From: Rikenellaceae bacterium
GTDB taxonomy: Bacteria; Bacteroidota; Bacteroidia; Bacteroidales; Rikenellaceae
DNA length: 64,000 bases
Direction of reading: 5' to 3'
Assembly (NCBI GenBank): GCA_015059945.1
Contig: SUZJ01000001.1
Coordinates: 124,001 to 188,000 of the forward strand
Below the pieces are notes generated by a model, which was not told the DNA's origin, made no database searches, and saw nothing but the letters and a program-made list of their open reading frames with translations. This document shows positions 16,211 to 24,745 of the stretch, piece by piece. Both the position numbers and the translations under genes were made by a program. How positions within the stretch are numbered: the first letter of the stretch is position 1; each line of letters opens with the position of its first letter.

Positions 16211-16356
16211 TTAAGGTCGTTAAGGGCCTTAATGACTTTAATGACTTTAATGGCTTTAAGGGAAATAGGAGTTATAGGAGCTATAAGAGTTATGGGAAAG
16301 TTGGGAAGCAAAGAACAATAATTCTCAATTCCCCATTCTCAATTCTCAATTCAATT
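16211..16356 (+). repeat. Cluster of degenerate 9-bp and 7-bp intergenic repeats
   Basis: Contains a hairpin GTCGTTAAGG (16216-16225) / CCTTAATGAC (16227-16236), tandem 9-mers of GACTTTAAT (16231-16257), a GGAGTTATA-type 9-mer series (16267-16297), and 7-bp-period ATTCTCA repeats (16321-16356). Related blocks occur at 19399-19438, 33503-33614, 50584-50668, 51382-51466 and 57131-57318. Confidence 0.7.
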
Positions 16357-16359
16357 GCG

Positions 16360-16367
16360 TACCTTTG
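16360..16367 (+). promoter_or_regulatory. -7 box of rlmN, implying a nearly leaderless mRNA
   Basis: TACCTTTG ends 7 bp before the rlmN ATG (16375). With the usual Bacteroidetes spacing, transcription starts at or a few bases before the start codon, so no ribosome-binding leader would exist. Confidence 0.65.
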
Positions 16368-16374
16368 TGGCATT

Positions 16375-17403
16375 ATGGAGAGTATCTATGGCAAGAATAT
16401 AGCCGAGTTGAAGGCTGTGGTGGCGCAGGTGGGGTTGCCCCCCTTTGCAGCAAAGCAGTTGGCCGAGTGGATGTACAAAAAGGGGGCTACCTCGTTTGAG
16501 CAGATGACCAACATCTCGCTCGCAGGTCGCAAGGCCCTCGCCGAGCGTTTCACCCTCGGGCTGAGCGCGCCCATTCACGTTGCCGAGTCGACCGACGGCA
16601 CACGCAAGTACATATATGTAGCAGCCGGAGGTCAGCGCATCGAGAGCGCCTACATACCCGACGGCGACCGCGCAACCCTCTGCATCTCATCGCAGGCAGG
16701 GTGCAAAATGGGGTGCAAGTTCTGCTTCACAGGCCGAGGCGGTTTTCACGGCCAGCTAACCACCACCGAGATACTCAACCAGATAGCCTCGCTGCCCGAG
16801 CGCGACAAGCTCACCAACATTGTGCTTATGGGTATGGGCGAGCCTCTGGACAACACCGACAACGTGCTGCGCGCCCTGGAGGTTATGACCTCCGAGTGGG
16901 GTTACGGCTGGAGCCCCACGAGGGTTACCCTATCGACCGTAGGCGTGGTGCCCAACCTGAAGCGTTTTCTCGATGAGTCGCAGTGCCACTTGGCCGTATC
17001 GCTCCACAACCCATTCAGCGACCAGCGACGCGAGATTATGCCAGTCGAGGGGGCCTACCCCATCAGGGATGTGGTGGCGCTGCTCAAACAGTACGACTTT
17101 ACGCACCAGAGGCGTGTGAGCTTCGAGTACATCGTGCTGAAAGGGATGAACGACACCCCCGAGCACATCAAAGAGCTCTGCCGACTGCTCGACGGCCTGA
17201 AGTGCCGCATCAACCTAATCCGCTTCCACGCTATTCCCGACTCGCCCTACGTCAGCCCCGACAGCGACAAGATGATTCGCTTCCGCGACACCCTCACTCG
17301 CAAGGGCATAATGACCACCATACGTGCTTCGAGGGGCGAGGATATAAAGGCCGCCTGCGGACTACTCTCGGGCCAAGGCGACCGTACCAAAACCGAGCAA
17401 TAA
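16375..17403 (+). CDS. rlmN: 23S rRNA (adenine2503-C2)/tRNA (adenine37-C2) methyltransferase
   Basis: 342 residues. Radical-SAM enzyme that puts a C2 methyl on A2503 of 23S rRNA and A37 of some tRNAs. The 4Fe-4S cysteines are C110, C114 and C117 in AGCKMGCKFCFTG. The two mechanistic cysteines are visible as C103 (TLCISSQ) and C328 (AACGLLSGQ). Also typical: MGMGEPLDN, LSTVGVVP, LAVSLHNP. The start at 16375 gives the normal RlmN N-terminal helix (NIAELKAVVAQVGLPPFAAKQ). First gene of a probable operon with the flippase and dut. Confidence 0.96.
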   Translation: MESIYGKNIAELKAVVAQVGLPPFAAKQLAEWMYKKGATSFEQMTNISLAGRKALAERFTLGLSAPIHVAESTDGTRKYIYVAAGGQRIESAYIPDGDRATLCISSQAGCKMGCKFCFTGRGGFHGQLTTTEILNQIASLPERDKLTNIVLMGMGEPLDNTDNVLRALEVMTSEWGYGWSPTRVTLSTVGVVPNLKRFLDESQCHLAVSLHNPFSDQRREIMPVEGAYPIRDVVALLKQYDFTHQRRVSFEYIVLKGMNDTPEHIKELCRLLDGLKCRINLIRFHAIPDSPYVSPDSDKMIRFRDTLTRKGIMTTIRASRGEDIKAACGLLSGQGDRTKTEQ

Positions 17404-17441
17404 CCACCTTATCACAAGGCATTTAGCACCCATACAGACCA

Positions 17442-18908
17442 ATGTCCAAAAACCTCAAACGATTGGCGAGCCAAGTGGCTGTTTATGGCATCAGCAGCGT
17501 TGTTGCGCGACTGCTCAACTACCTGCTTGTGCCCTACTACACGCGCATTATGTCGCCTGCCGAGTATGGCGTTATTACCGACATCTATGCGCTGATACCC
17601 TTTGCGCTGGTGGTGCTGAGTATGGGTATGGAGAGCGGCTACTTCCGCTTTGCCGCCAAGGCCGAGGGGGCCGAGGGGGTGCGCAAGGTCTACGCCTCCA
17701 CTTGGGGCATAGTGCTGTTGGTGAGCGCTCTGTTCTTTGCGTTGGTGGCCCTGTTCAACACCCCTCTGTCGAGGGCGATGGGCTACGAGGGCAAGGACTA
17801 CCTGCTCGTTGCAGCGGGCATCATCACCCTCGACGTGGCGGCAATGATACCCTTCTCGCGCCTGCGCCAAGAGGGTAAGGCCCTGACCTATGCGCTACTG
17901 AAACTGCTGTCGGTAATCATAAACATTGGCCTCTGCATACTTTTCTACAACGCTCAAATAGAGTGCTTTGCGTTCTACGACACCCCCACCGATGCGGGTT
18001 ATGCACTGGTGGCAAACCTTGTTGCCAGCGCTGCCACACTACTCTTGCTACTTTGCTGCAACAAGTGGCACTCGCCACGCATCAGTCGCAAGGTGTTGCG
18101 CCCCATAGTGTTGTTCTCGCTACCGCTGCTGGTTAGTGGCATTGCAGGCACCGCCAACGAGTTTATCGACCGCCAGATGATTAAGTATCTGATGCCCGCC
18201 GAGAACTCGCTTGCCGCACTGGGAATTTATGGCGCCGTGCTGAAAATTGGCGTGGTGATGCAACTCTTTACGCAGATGTATAGGCTTGCTGCCGAGCCCT
18301 TCTTCTTGGCCGAGTTCAAGAAGGATGAGTTCAAGAACACCAATGCCGAGACGATGAAATACTTTATCATCGTCAGCGTGGCTATATTCTTGCTAATCAC
18401 CCTATTCAGCGACTTGTTTGCCCTAATCGTGGGCCCCGATTTCCGCGAGGGTATGCACATACTGCCCATAGTGTTGGTGAGCAACGCTCTGTCGGGCGTG
18501 GTGCTCAACTTGTCGTTCTGGTACAAGCAGTCGGGAGCCACCAAGTATGCCATTGTGGTTACCTTCACGGGCTTGCTCTTTACGGTGGTGTTCAACATTA
18601 TGTTGGTGCCCACACTGGGCTATGTTGGCGCAGCACTGGCCCGCCTTGTGTGCGAGTTTGCGATGGTGGTTGTGAGCTACCGCCTGGGGCAGCGCCACTA
18701 CCCCATACCCTACGACCTCAAACGCATAGGCGAGTATATAGTTGTGGGTGCCGCAATCTACGCCCTGTCGTGGAGCACTTCCGACCTTGCCCCTGCTATC
18801 AAGTACATCGAATCGACACTCCTGCTCATTGGCTTTGCCGCCTATGCCGTAAGGCGCGAGCGCATCGACTTGGGTGGCATCATCAAGAGCATTTTGCACC
18901 GCAAATAA
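17442..18908 (+). CDS. Wzx-like polysaccharide (oligosaccharide) flippase
   Basis: 488 residues of the MOP superfamily, about 12-14 hydrophobic segments spread along the whole length. The N terminus (LKRLASQVAVYGISSVVARLLN, then LVPYYTRIMSPAEYGV) is characteristic of O-antigen/PST flippases that move undecaprenyl-linked glycans across the inner membrane. FIDRQMIKYLMP, MYRLAAEPFF and SFWYKQSGATKYAI are further family blocks. No glycosyltransferases are adjacent, so the glycan is unknown. It is 38 bp after rlmN and 24 bp before dut. Confidence 0.87.
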   Translation: MSKNLKRLASQVAVYGISSVVARLLNYLLVPYYTRIMSPAEYGVITDIYALIPFALVVLSMGMESGYFRFAAKAEGAEGVRKVYASTWGIVLLVSALFFALVALFNTPLSRAMGYEGKDYLLVAAGIITLDVAAMIPFSRLRQEGKALTYALLKLLSVIINIGLCILFYNAQIECFAFYDTPTDAGYALVANLVASAATLLLLLCCNKWHSPRISRKVLRPIVLFSLPLLVSGIAGTANEFIDRQMIKYLMPAENSLAALGIYGAVLKIGVVMQLFTQMYRLAAEPFFLAEFKKDEFKNTNAETMKYFIIVSVAIFLLITLFSDLFALIVGPDFREGMHILPIVLVSNALSGVVLNLSFWYKQSGATKYAIVVTFTGLLFTVVFNIMLVPTLGYVGAALARLVCEFAMVVVSYRLGQRHYPIPYDLKRIGEYIVVGAAIYALSWSTSDLAPAIKYIESTLLLIGFAAYAVRRERIDLGGIIKSILHRK

Positions 18909-18932
18909 CAGACAAAAAACTACCATAAGACT

Positions 18933-19367
18933 ATGAAAGTGAAAGTTATCAACCGCTCGAAGCACGACCTGCCTCGTTACGAAACCCCTCTGTCGGCAGG
19001 TATGGACGTGAGGGCCAACCTCGACACCCCCATAACCCTCGGCCCCCTCGAAAGGGCAATGGTACCCACGGGGCTCTTTGTTGAGCTGCCCCAGGGCTAC
19101 GAGATGCAGGTGCGCCCCCGCAGTGGCTTGGCCGCCAAACGTGGCATAACAGTACTCAACGCCCCGGGCACGGTGGATGCCGACTATCGTGGCGAGGTGA
19201 AGGTGATATTGGTAAACCTCTCGAACGAGCCCTTTGAGATTTGCGATGGCGAGCGCATTGCCCAGCTGGTTGTGGCCCGCCACGAGTGCGTAGAGTGGGA
19301 GCCCACCGATGCCCTCAGCGACACCACCCGAGGTGCGGGCGGCTTTGGCAGCACCGGCAAGCAATAG
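18933..19367 (+). CDS. dut: Deoxyuridine 5'-triphosphate nucleotidohydrolase
   Basis: 144 residues, trimeric dUTPase that hydrolyses dUTP to dUMP, limiting uracil in DNA and feeding thymidylate synthesis. The five motifs are present: [39 protein letters not shown] and the flexible C-terminal [10 protein letters not shown]. Normal length. Last gene of the rlmN operon; a terminator follows. Confidence 0.97.
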   Translation: MKVKVINRSKHDLPRYETPLSAGMDVRANLDTPITLGPLERAMVPTGLFVELPQGYEMQVRPRSGLAAKRGITVLNAPGTVDADYRGEVKVILVNLSNEPFEICDGERIAQLVVARHECVEWEPTDALSDTTRGAGGFGSTGKQ

Positions 19368-19398
19368 AAAAGAGCAGGCCGACTACCAACCAAAGACA

Positions 19399-19480
19399 TT
19401 AAGGGCTTTAAGGTCACTAAGGTCGTTAAGGCCCTTAACAAAAACTCCTCCTTTGTGCGACAAAGGAGGAGTTTTTATTA
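19399..19480 (+). terminator. Terminator after dut, preceded by a second hairpin
   Basis: Strong stem AAAACTCCTCCTTTG (19441-19455) / CAAAGGAGGAGTTTT (19461-19475) with T-run. Just upstream TTAAGGGC (19399-19406) pairs with GCCCTTAA (19431-19438), enclosing GGTCACTAAGGTCGTTAAGG, which is related to the repeat after the TIR gene. Confidence 0.88.
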
Positions 19481-19510
19481 CGCCAAATCAGTGAGCTGTA
19501 ACTCTCTTAT

Positions 19511-20458
19511 TTAGAGCCCTTTACCACCCCGACGGGGGGGGGTATTTTTACCCTTCTTTTTGTGGGTTTCCGAGTTTGCATTTGCGGCCCTCCACTCTTG
19601 GGGCGACACGCCCGTATAGCGTTTGAAATAGCGGCAGAAGAACGACGAGGTGGGGAAGTGGAGTCGTTCGGAAATCTCGTTGGTATTGAGGGCTGTGCTG
19701 AGCAGGAATTTTTGCGAAATCCTAATCACAGCATCCGAAATAAGATCGGAGGGAGTCTTACCCACTGTACGCTTGATGCGCGTTGAGAATTTCTTGGGTG
19801 TGAGGCCAAACTGCTTGGCGTAGTAGTCGACTTCGCGGTGTTCTTGGCACCCCACGATGAGCATCATCGAGAAGCGTTTGGCCAACTGCTCGTCGGAGGT
19901 GAGGGTGCGCACCGTAAGGTTGCGTTTGAGGAAAATATCTACCAGCTCGGAGCGCATTAGGGCCAACAAACCTCGATCGATATCGGCTCGGTTGGGGTTG
20001 CGGTAATTGACAATAGAGGCACCAACATAGGCAATAAATGCCGACAGCATAGCAATCTCTTGTTTGTAGAGTGCCACTACGGGCATCTGCTTGATACGAG
20101 GGAAGGTATTGACAAGGCTATCGACCGAGGACTCTTCGGTGATAAGTCCAATGAGTATGCGAGCCTTGAAATCGGAAGAGATGGTCTGGAAACGGCAGTA
20201 GGTACCCGCAAAAATAACGAGCATTTGCCCTGCTTTGAGCGTGTGCGAAGTGCCTTCGACGGCCACCATCAGGCTACCCTCTTGACACAGCCACAGCATC
20301 ACCGAGTTGCGTAACATCAGCGAGCGCTCGACAATCATCTCTACAAGTGGGCTTTCGCCAGTCACATCAAGCACTTGAAATCCGGCTTCGGGCTGCAACT
20401 TAAACCACTTGATTACATCTTCATACGAGCCCGACCAATTCTTTCTATTCCCCTCCAT
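19511..20458 (-). CDS. AraC-family transcriptional regulator with N-terminal cupin-like domain
   Basis: 315 residues. Residues about 10-150 look like a ligand-sensing cupin (LMVAVEGTSHTLKAGQMLVIFAGTYCRF). Residues about 195-290 are the AraC double HTH (YYAKQFGLTPKKFSTRIKR; NEISERLHFPTSSFFCRYFK, then GVSPQEWR). In the last 12 codons lies a run of nine C (plus-strand G 19534-19542) encoding TPPR. Slippage there would change only the C-terminal tail (RRGGKGL). It stands alone between dut and the ATP synthase operon. Targets unknown. Confidence 0.88.
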   Translation of the reverse strand: MEGNRKNWSGSYEDVIKWFKLQPEAGFQVLDVTGESPLVEMIVERSLMLRNSVMLWLCQEGSLMVAVEGTSHTLKAGQMLVIFAGTYCRFQTISSDFKARILIGLITEESSVDSLVNTFPRIKQMPVVALYKQEIAMLSAFIAYVGASIVNYRNPNRADIDRGLLALMRSELVDIFLKRNLTVRTLTSDEQLAKRFSMMLIVGCQEHREVDYYAKQFGLTPKKFSTRIKRTVGKTPSDLISDAVIRISQKFLLSTALNTNEISERLHFPTSSFFCRYFKRYTGVSPQEWRAANANSETHKKKGKNTPPRRGGKGL

Positions 20459-20727
20459 AATCGTATAGATTTGCTATTAACCTAAGTTATCAATACCTTT
20501 CCGAATATAAAGGTAATATGTCGCTTTTTGTTGTGCAAATTTTTGGCCACCAAATGTGATATTTTTCCAAATACATATGCAAATTATCCCAAAATAACGG
20601 GTAATAACAGACATCTTTTGGACAAAATTGCACATCCGTACAGCACAAAAAAAGCCTATTTTGCACATAGGCTTATTGAGTCGAAAATCGGGTTTGGATA
20701 GAGGGGGGTAAATGGGGTGATTTGATC
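20459..20727. other. Spacer between AraC gene and atpG
   Basis: Holds the AraC upstream region with a near-match -7 box TACCTTTA on the minus strand (20508-20515), AT-rich DNA, and the terminator of the ATP synthase operon. No gene seen. Confidence 0.5.
20645..20676 (-). terminator. Terminator of the ATP synthase operon
   Basis: On the minus strand AAGCCTAT (20674-20667) pairs with ATAGGCTT (20659-20652) and is followed by a run of seven T. It lies about 50 bp after the atpG stop. Confidence 0.85.
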
Positions 20728-21606
20728 CTAACGTCGGCCAGTTTGGCCACCCATAATATCGAGCAGCTCGGCTGTAATGGCCTGTTGGCGCTGTTTGTTG
20801 TACTCGAGGGCCAGTTCGTCGGTCAGTTTATCGGCATTGTCGGTGGCGGCCTGCATAGCTACCATTCGTGCGGCGTGCTCGGAGGCCGAGGCCGAAAGCG
20901 CAGCAGTATAGAGCCTCAGGGCCACCTGACGGGGCACTATGCGGTCTACGAGCTCCTGCACCGAGGGCTCCAAGATGTAGTCCACATCGGGATAAGGGGC
21001 ATTGTCGGCCACCTCGGGCTTAACAATATCGACGGGCAGCAACTGCTCGCACACAAGCCTCTGGGTGCCTGCCGAGATGAACTTATAGTAGACCAATGTC
21101 ACTCGGTCGGTGCGCCCTTCGAGAAAGTCGGCCATAACCCTCTGGGCCAACTCGGCAGCCTGAGCATAGGTGGGTTTTTCGGAGAGTTCCTGCAGGCCAC
21201 TCTCTACCTCAATCTTCTCTCTGGCGGCATCCAACTCTACCTGGCGGCCAATAGCCACAATGCGCAGTCGGTCACTCCGGTCGGCCAGGCCGCTCTGGGC
21301 CATAGCCTCGCGCAACCCCTTGAATACATTGTTGTTATAGGCTCCACACAAAGTGCCGTTTGCGCCAAAGGTGATGATGGTGGCTCGCTCGACCTCGCGC
21401 TCGGTATTGAGGGGTATGACCACGTCGGGGTCCGAGGCAATATGGTGCACCATATTGTCCAACTCGTCGGAGTAGGGCACCAGAGCCTCTATCGACCTCT
21501 GAACACGGCGCAGCTTTGCGGCGGCCACCATCTTCATAGCCGACGTAATCTTGCGCGTGTTCTTGACCGACGCAATCCTCTCTTTTATCTCTTTGAGCGA
21601 AGCCAC
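20728..21606 (-). CDS. atpG: F1F0 ATP synthase subunit gamma
   Basis: 292 residues. Central rotor shaft of F1. The N-terminal helix MASLKEIKERIASVKNTRKITSAMKMVAAAKLRR and the C-terminal helix (ASEHAARMVAMQAATDNADKL...ELLDIMGG) are the two halves of the coiled coil; the middle Rossmann-like part contains ITFGANGTLCGAYN. Normal length. Last gene of the operon, 58 bp after atpA. Confidence 0.97.
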   Translation of the reverse strand: MASLKEIKERIASVKNTRKITSAMKMVAAAKLRRVQRSIEALVPYSDELDNMVHHIASDPDVVIPLNTEREVERATIITFGANGTLCGAYNNNVFKGLREAMAQSGLADRSDRLRIVAIGRQVELDAAREKIEVESGLQELSEKPTYAQAAELAQRVMADFLEGRTDRVTLVYYKFISAGTQRLVCEQLLPVDIVKPEVADNAPYPDVDYILEPSVQELVDRIVPRQVALRLYTAALSASASEHAARMVAMQAATDNADKLTDELALEYNKQRQQAITAELLDIMGGQTGRR

Positions 21607-21664
21607 TTTGTTTTAGTGTATTGGTTGTGGTGCTACTTAACCTTTGGGGGTTGTTATTACTTTT

Positions 21665-23242
21665 CTATTTGAGTGTTGCTACAACCTCGGCAGCCACCCT
21701 CTCCATCTCGGCAGCCTGCTCGGGGGTTGGCGGAGCCTTGCGCAGCGAGGCAAGCAGCTCGGCGTGCGAGCCACGCATAACGTCGAGATAGCGACGTTCA
21801 AACTCCCTCACCTTGTCGGTAGCGATATCTTTCAGCAGACCGTTCACGCCACAGTAGAGCACCGCAATCTGCTCCTCTACGGGCACAGGGGCATACTGGG
21901 GCTGGATGAGCAACTGGGTATTCTTGTGTCCCTTGTCGATAACATAGGCCGTAACGGCATCTAACTCGCCACCAAACTTCGAGAAGGCCTCCAACTCGCG
22001 ATACTGCGCCTGGTCAATCTTGAGCGTACCGGCCACCTTTTTCATAGCCTTCACCTGAGCGTTGCCACCCACGCGCGATACCGAGATGCCCACATTGATT
22101 GCAGGCCTTACACCCTGGTTGAAGAGGTCGCTCTCGAGGAATATCTGGCCATCGGTAATGGAGATTACGTTGGTGGGGATGTAGGCCGACACGTCGCCTG
22201 CCTGGGTTTCGATAATGGGCAGCGCAGTGAGCGAGCCACCACCCTTGACCTTGTCACGAAGGCACTCGGGCAGGTCGTTCATCTGCTGTGCAACCTCGTC
22301 GCGGCCGATAATCTTGGCAGCGCGCTCCAACAAGCGCGAGTGGAGGTAGAAGATGTCGCCCGGGTAGGCCTCGCGGCCCGAGGGGCGGCGCAAAATGAGC
22401 GACACCTCGCGATAGGCCACAGCCTGCTTCGACAGGTCGTCGTAGACCACCAGTGCGTGGCGGCCCGTATCGCGGAACCACTCACCAATGGCGGCACCTG
22501 CAAAGGGGGCAAAGTATTGCAATGCTGCGGGGTCCGAGGCAGTTGCAGCCACCACAATGGTGTAGTCCATAGCACCCTTCTCGCGCAGGGTATTCACAAT
22601 AGTTGCAACGGTCGAGCCCTTCTGACCTATGGCAACATAGATGCAATAGACAGGCTCACCGCGCAGGTAGCCCTCGCGCTGATTGATGATGGTGTCGATA
22701 GCAATGGCGGTTTTGCCCGTCTGGCGGTCGCCAATAATCAGCTCCCTCTGGCCACGGCCGATGGGTATCATTGCATCAACGGCTTTTAGGCCTGTCTGCA
22801 ATGGCTCATTAACGGGCTGGCGGAAGATTACACCCGGGGCCTTACGCTCCAAAGGCATCTCGAAGCGCTCGCCCTCAATGTCGCCACGCCCGTCGAGGGG
22901 CTCGCCCAGGGGGTTAATCACTCGGCCCACCATCTGGTCGCTCACCTGGATTGAGGCAATGCGCCCAGTGCGACGAACGATGTCGTCTTCCTTAACCTGG
23001 TCGGTATGTCCGAGCAACACAGCGCCCACATTGTCCTCCTCGAGGTTCATCACCACGCCCATCATACCGCCCTCGAACTCCAACAGCTCGTTGCTCTCGG
23101 CATTCGAGAGGCCATAGATGCGGGCCACACCGTCACTCACCTGCAAGACGGTGCCCACCTCTTGGAACTTAACGGAGGTGTCGATTGAGGCGAGTTGCTG
23201 GCGCAACACTTCGGATACTTCGCTCGGTCTAATCTCTGCCAT
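21665..23242 (-). CDS. atpA: F1F0 ATP synthase subunit alpha
   Basis: 525 residues. Non-catalytic nucleotide-binding subunit of F1. P-loop GDRQTGKT at residues 171-178, arginine finger region [10 protein letters not shown], and the typical start [14 protein letters not shown]. Full length. 50 bp after atpH. Confidence 0.98.
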   Translation of the reverse strand: MAEIRPSEVSEVLRQQLASIDTSVKFQEVGTVLQVSDGVARIYGLSNAESNELLEFEGGMMGVVMNLEEDNVGAVLLGHTDQVKEDDIVRRTGRIASIQVSDQMVGRVINPLGEPLDGRGDIEGERFEMPLERKAPGVIFRQPVNEPLQTGLKAVDAMIPIGRGQRELIIGDRQTGKTAIAIDTIINQREGYLRGEPVYCIYVAIGQKGSTVATIVNTLREKGAMDYTIVVAATASDPAALQYFAPFAGAAIGEWFRDTGRHALVVYDDLSKQAVAYREVSLILRRPSGREAYPGDIFYLHSRLLERAAKIIGRDEVAQQMNDLPECLRDKVKGGGSLTALPIIETQAGDVSAYIPTNVISITDGQIFLESDLFNQGVRPAINVGISVSRVGGNAQVKAMKKVAGTLKIDQAQYRELEAFSKFGGELDAVTAYVIDKGHKNTQLLIQPQYAPVPVEEQIAVLYCGVNGLLKDIATDKVREFERRYLDVMRGSHAELLASLRKAPPTPEQAAEMERVAAEVVATLK

Positions 23243-23292
23243 AATGGTATAAAAATATCTGTATATGTATTCGTTATTGTCTAATTGATATG

Positions 23293-23850
23293 CTAAACAA
23301 GTGTTTTGTTTCGCTTGAGCAGTTGGGTGCGAATCTGCTCAATCTGCCCACGGAGCGATGCGTCGAGCCTGTGGTCGCCCACCGAAAGCACAAAGCCCCC
23401 CTCGATCGACTCGTCTACCCTCTCGCACAGCTCTACCTGCGCACCACCATAGTAGTCGGCCACCAACTGCTCGATGCGGCCCACTGTCTGGCTGTCGGCA
23501 GGCTTGGTAGTGGTAAGGTTCACCACCACAATGTTGTGCCTCTGGCGGTAGAGCCTAAGGTAGTGCCTTGCGATGGCAGCCACATACCCCTCGCGGTGGG
23601 ACCCCAGCACCAGCGCCACAAAGCGCTCCCACAGAGTGGGCCACTGGGCGGTCGAGAGGTTAAGCAATACCCCACGCTTTTGCTCCTTGGTGTGGGTAGG
23701 GCTGGCCAGCACTCGCCCAACCTCGGGCAGTGCAAGTGCGCCCCCCAAAGCCTCTCGCAGCAAGGCATAGAGCACCCCTGCCACCCCCTCGCTCTCGGCT
23801 TGGAGTAGCAACGCTTTGGCATAGCGCCCTGCTATGAGGCTGTTGTTCAT
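23293..23850 (-). CDS. atpH: F1F0 ATP synthase subunit delta
   Basis: 185 residues, peripheral-stalk subunit (OSCP). [10 protein letters not shown] at the start and the C-terminal [24 protein letters not shown] are family hallmarks. 27 bp after atpF. Confidence 0.95.
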   Translation of the reverse strand: MNNSLIAGRYAKALLLQAESEGVAGVLYALLREALGGALALPEVGRVLASPTHTKEQKRGVLLNLSTAQWPTLWERFVALVLGSHREGYVAAIARHYLRLYRQRHNIVVVNLTTTKPADSQTVGRIEQLVADYYGGAQVELCERVDESIEGGFVLSVGDHRLDASLRGQIEQIRTQLLKRNKTLV

Positions 23851-23877
23851 AGGTGTTTTATCGGTTATTCTGGGTTT

Positions 23878-24390
23878 TTAGGACTCCTTTACACCTCCTG
23901 CACTATTGCGCTCGGCCTCATCGACCAGCGTGGCGAGGTAGTCGGCATCGCCCTTGTCGAGCTTACTGCGCAGCACCTTCTCGGCCACATCGACCGAGAG
24001 CATTGCCACCGTAGTGCGCAACTCGCCCAGAGCCTTCTGTTTCTCTATCTCAATCTGGTTTTTGGCCGCCTCGATGCGGGCTGCGGCCTCGCTATCGGCC
24101 TTTGCTCGTGCGGTGTCGACAATCCTCTGACTGTCGGCCACTGCGGCACTCAACATCTCGGCACTGCGCTTTTCGGCCTGCTCCAACATCTTGCGGGCAT
24201 CATCCTCGACCGAGGCCAACTTGGCAGCGGCCTTGTCGGCGGCCTCAAATTGCTCAGCAAAGTGCTGGCGACGTCGCTCGACCATACCCGTAATTATCGG
24301 GAAGCCAAACTTGGCCAACGCCCCAAAGACTATCAGGAACGATAGCAACATCCAGAAGAGTAGTCCTATATCGGGAGTAAGTAGCGACAT
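23878..24390 (-). CDS. atpF: F1F0 ATP synthase subunit b
   Basis: 170 residues. One N-terminal TM segment (residues about 6-28: IGLLFWMLLSFLIVFGALAKF) followed by a long, charged Ala-rich coiled coil that dimerises as the stator. Normal length. It is separated from atpE by 112 bp with a GGCCGA/TCGGCC hairpin. Confidence 0.95.
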   Translation of the reverse strand: MSLLTPDIGLLFWMLLSFLIVFGALAKFGFPIITGMVERRRQHFAEQFEAADKAAAKLASVEDDARKMLEQAEKRSAEMLSAAVADSQRIVDTARAKADSEAAARIEAAKNQIEIEKQKALGELRTTVAMLSVDVAEKVLRSKLDKGDADYLATLVDEAERNSAGGVKES

Positions 24391-24449
24391 AAATCTGCTC
24401 TCTTGTGTTTGTTTCGTGTTTGGTTGTGATTGCGGTAGCGGTGGTATCG

Positions 24450-24463
24450 GGCCGAGGTCGGCC
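24450..24463 (-). other. Hairpin in the atpE-atpF spacer
   Basis: GGCCGA (24450-24455) pairs with TCGGCC (24458-24463) on both strands. It follows atpE in the transcript with no T-run, so it is more likely an mRNA-processing or stability element than a terminator. The c subunit is needed in several-fold excess over b. Confidence 0.4.
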
Positions 24464-24502
24464 AGACATCAGCCCCACTCCACCTACTACTGCTTCTTTT
24501 TT

Positions 24503-24745
24503 TTAGATTGCCATCAGGCAGACCACAATGGCAAAGAGGGTTGCACCCTCAATCAGCGCTGCCGACACAATCATAGCGGTCTGCAACGAGCCTGCTGCCT
24601 CGGGCTGACGTGCCATAGCCTCCAGGGCGTTAGAGCCGATTTTGCCAATGCCCCAAGCGGCGCCAATTACTGCCAAAGCGGCGGCCAGAGGTGCTACTGC
24701 TGCACCCAAGTTGATGGCCTGCAAGAGTGTGATAAATGCTAACAT
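24503..24745 (-). CDS. atpE: F1F0 ATP synthase subunit c
   Basis: 80 residues, two TM helices. The polar loop is RQPEA and the ion-carrying carboxylate is Glu66 (AALIEGATLF). The residue after Glu66 is Gly, not the Ser/Thr of the sodium-binding type, which suggests proton coupling (inference). The start overlaps the atpB stop by a few bases, so translation is probably coupled. Confidence 0.97.
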   Translation of the reverse strand: MLAFITLLQAINLGAAVAPLAAALAVIGAAWGIGKIGSNALEAMARQPEAAGSLQTAMIVSAALIEGATLFAIVVCLMAI

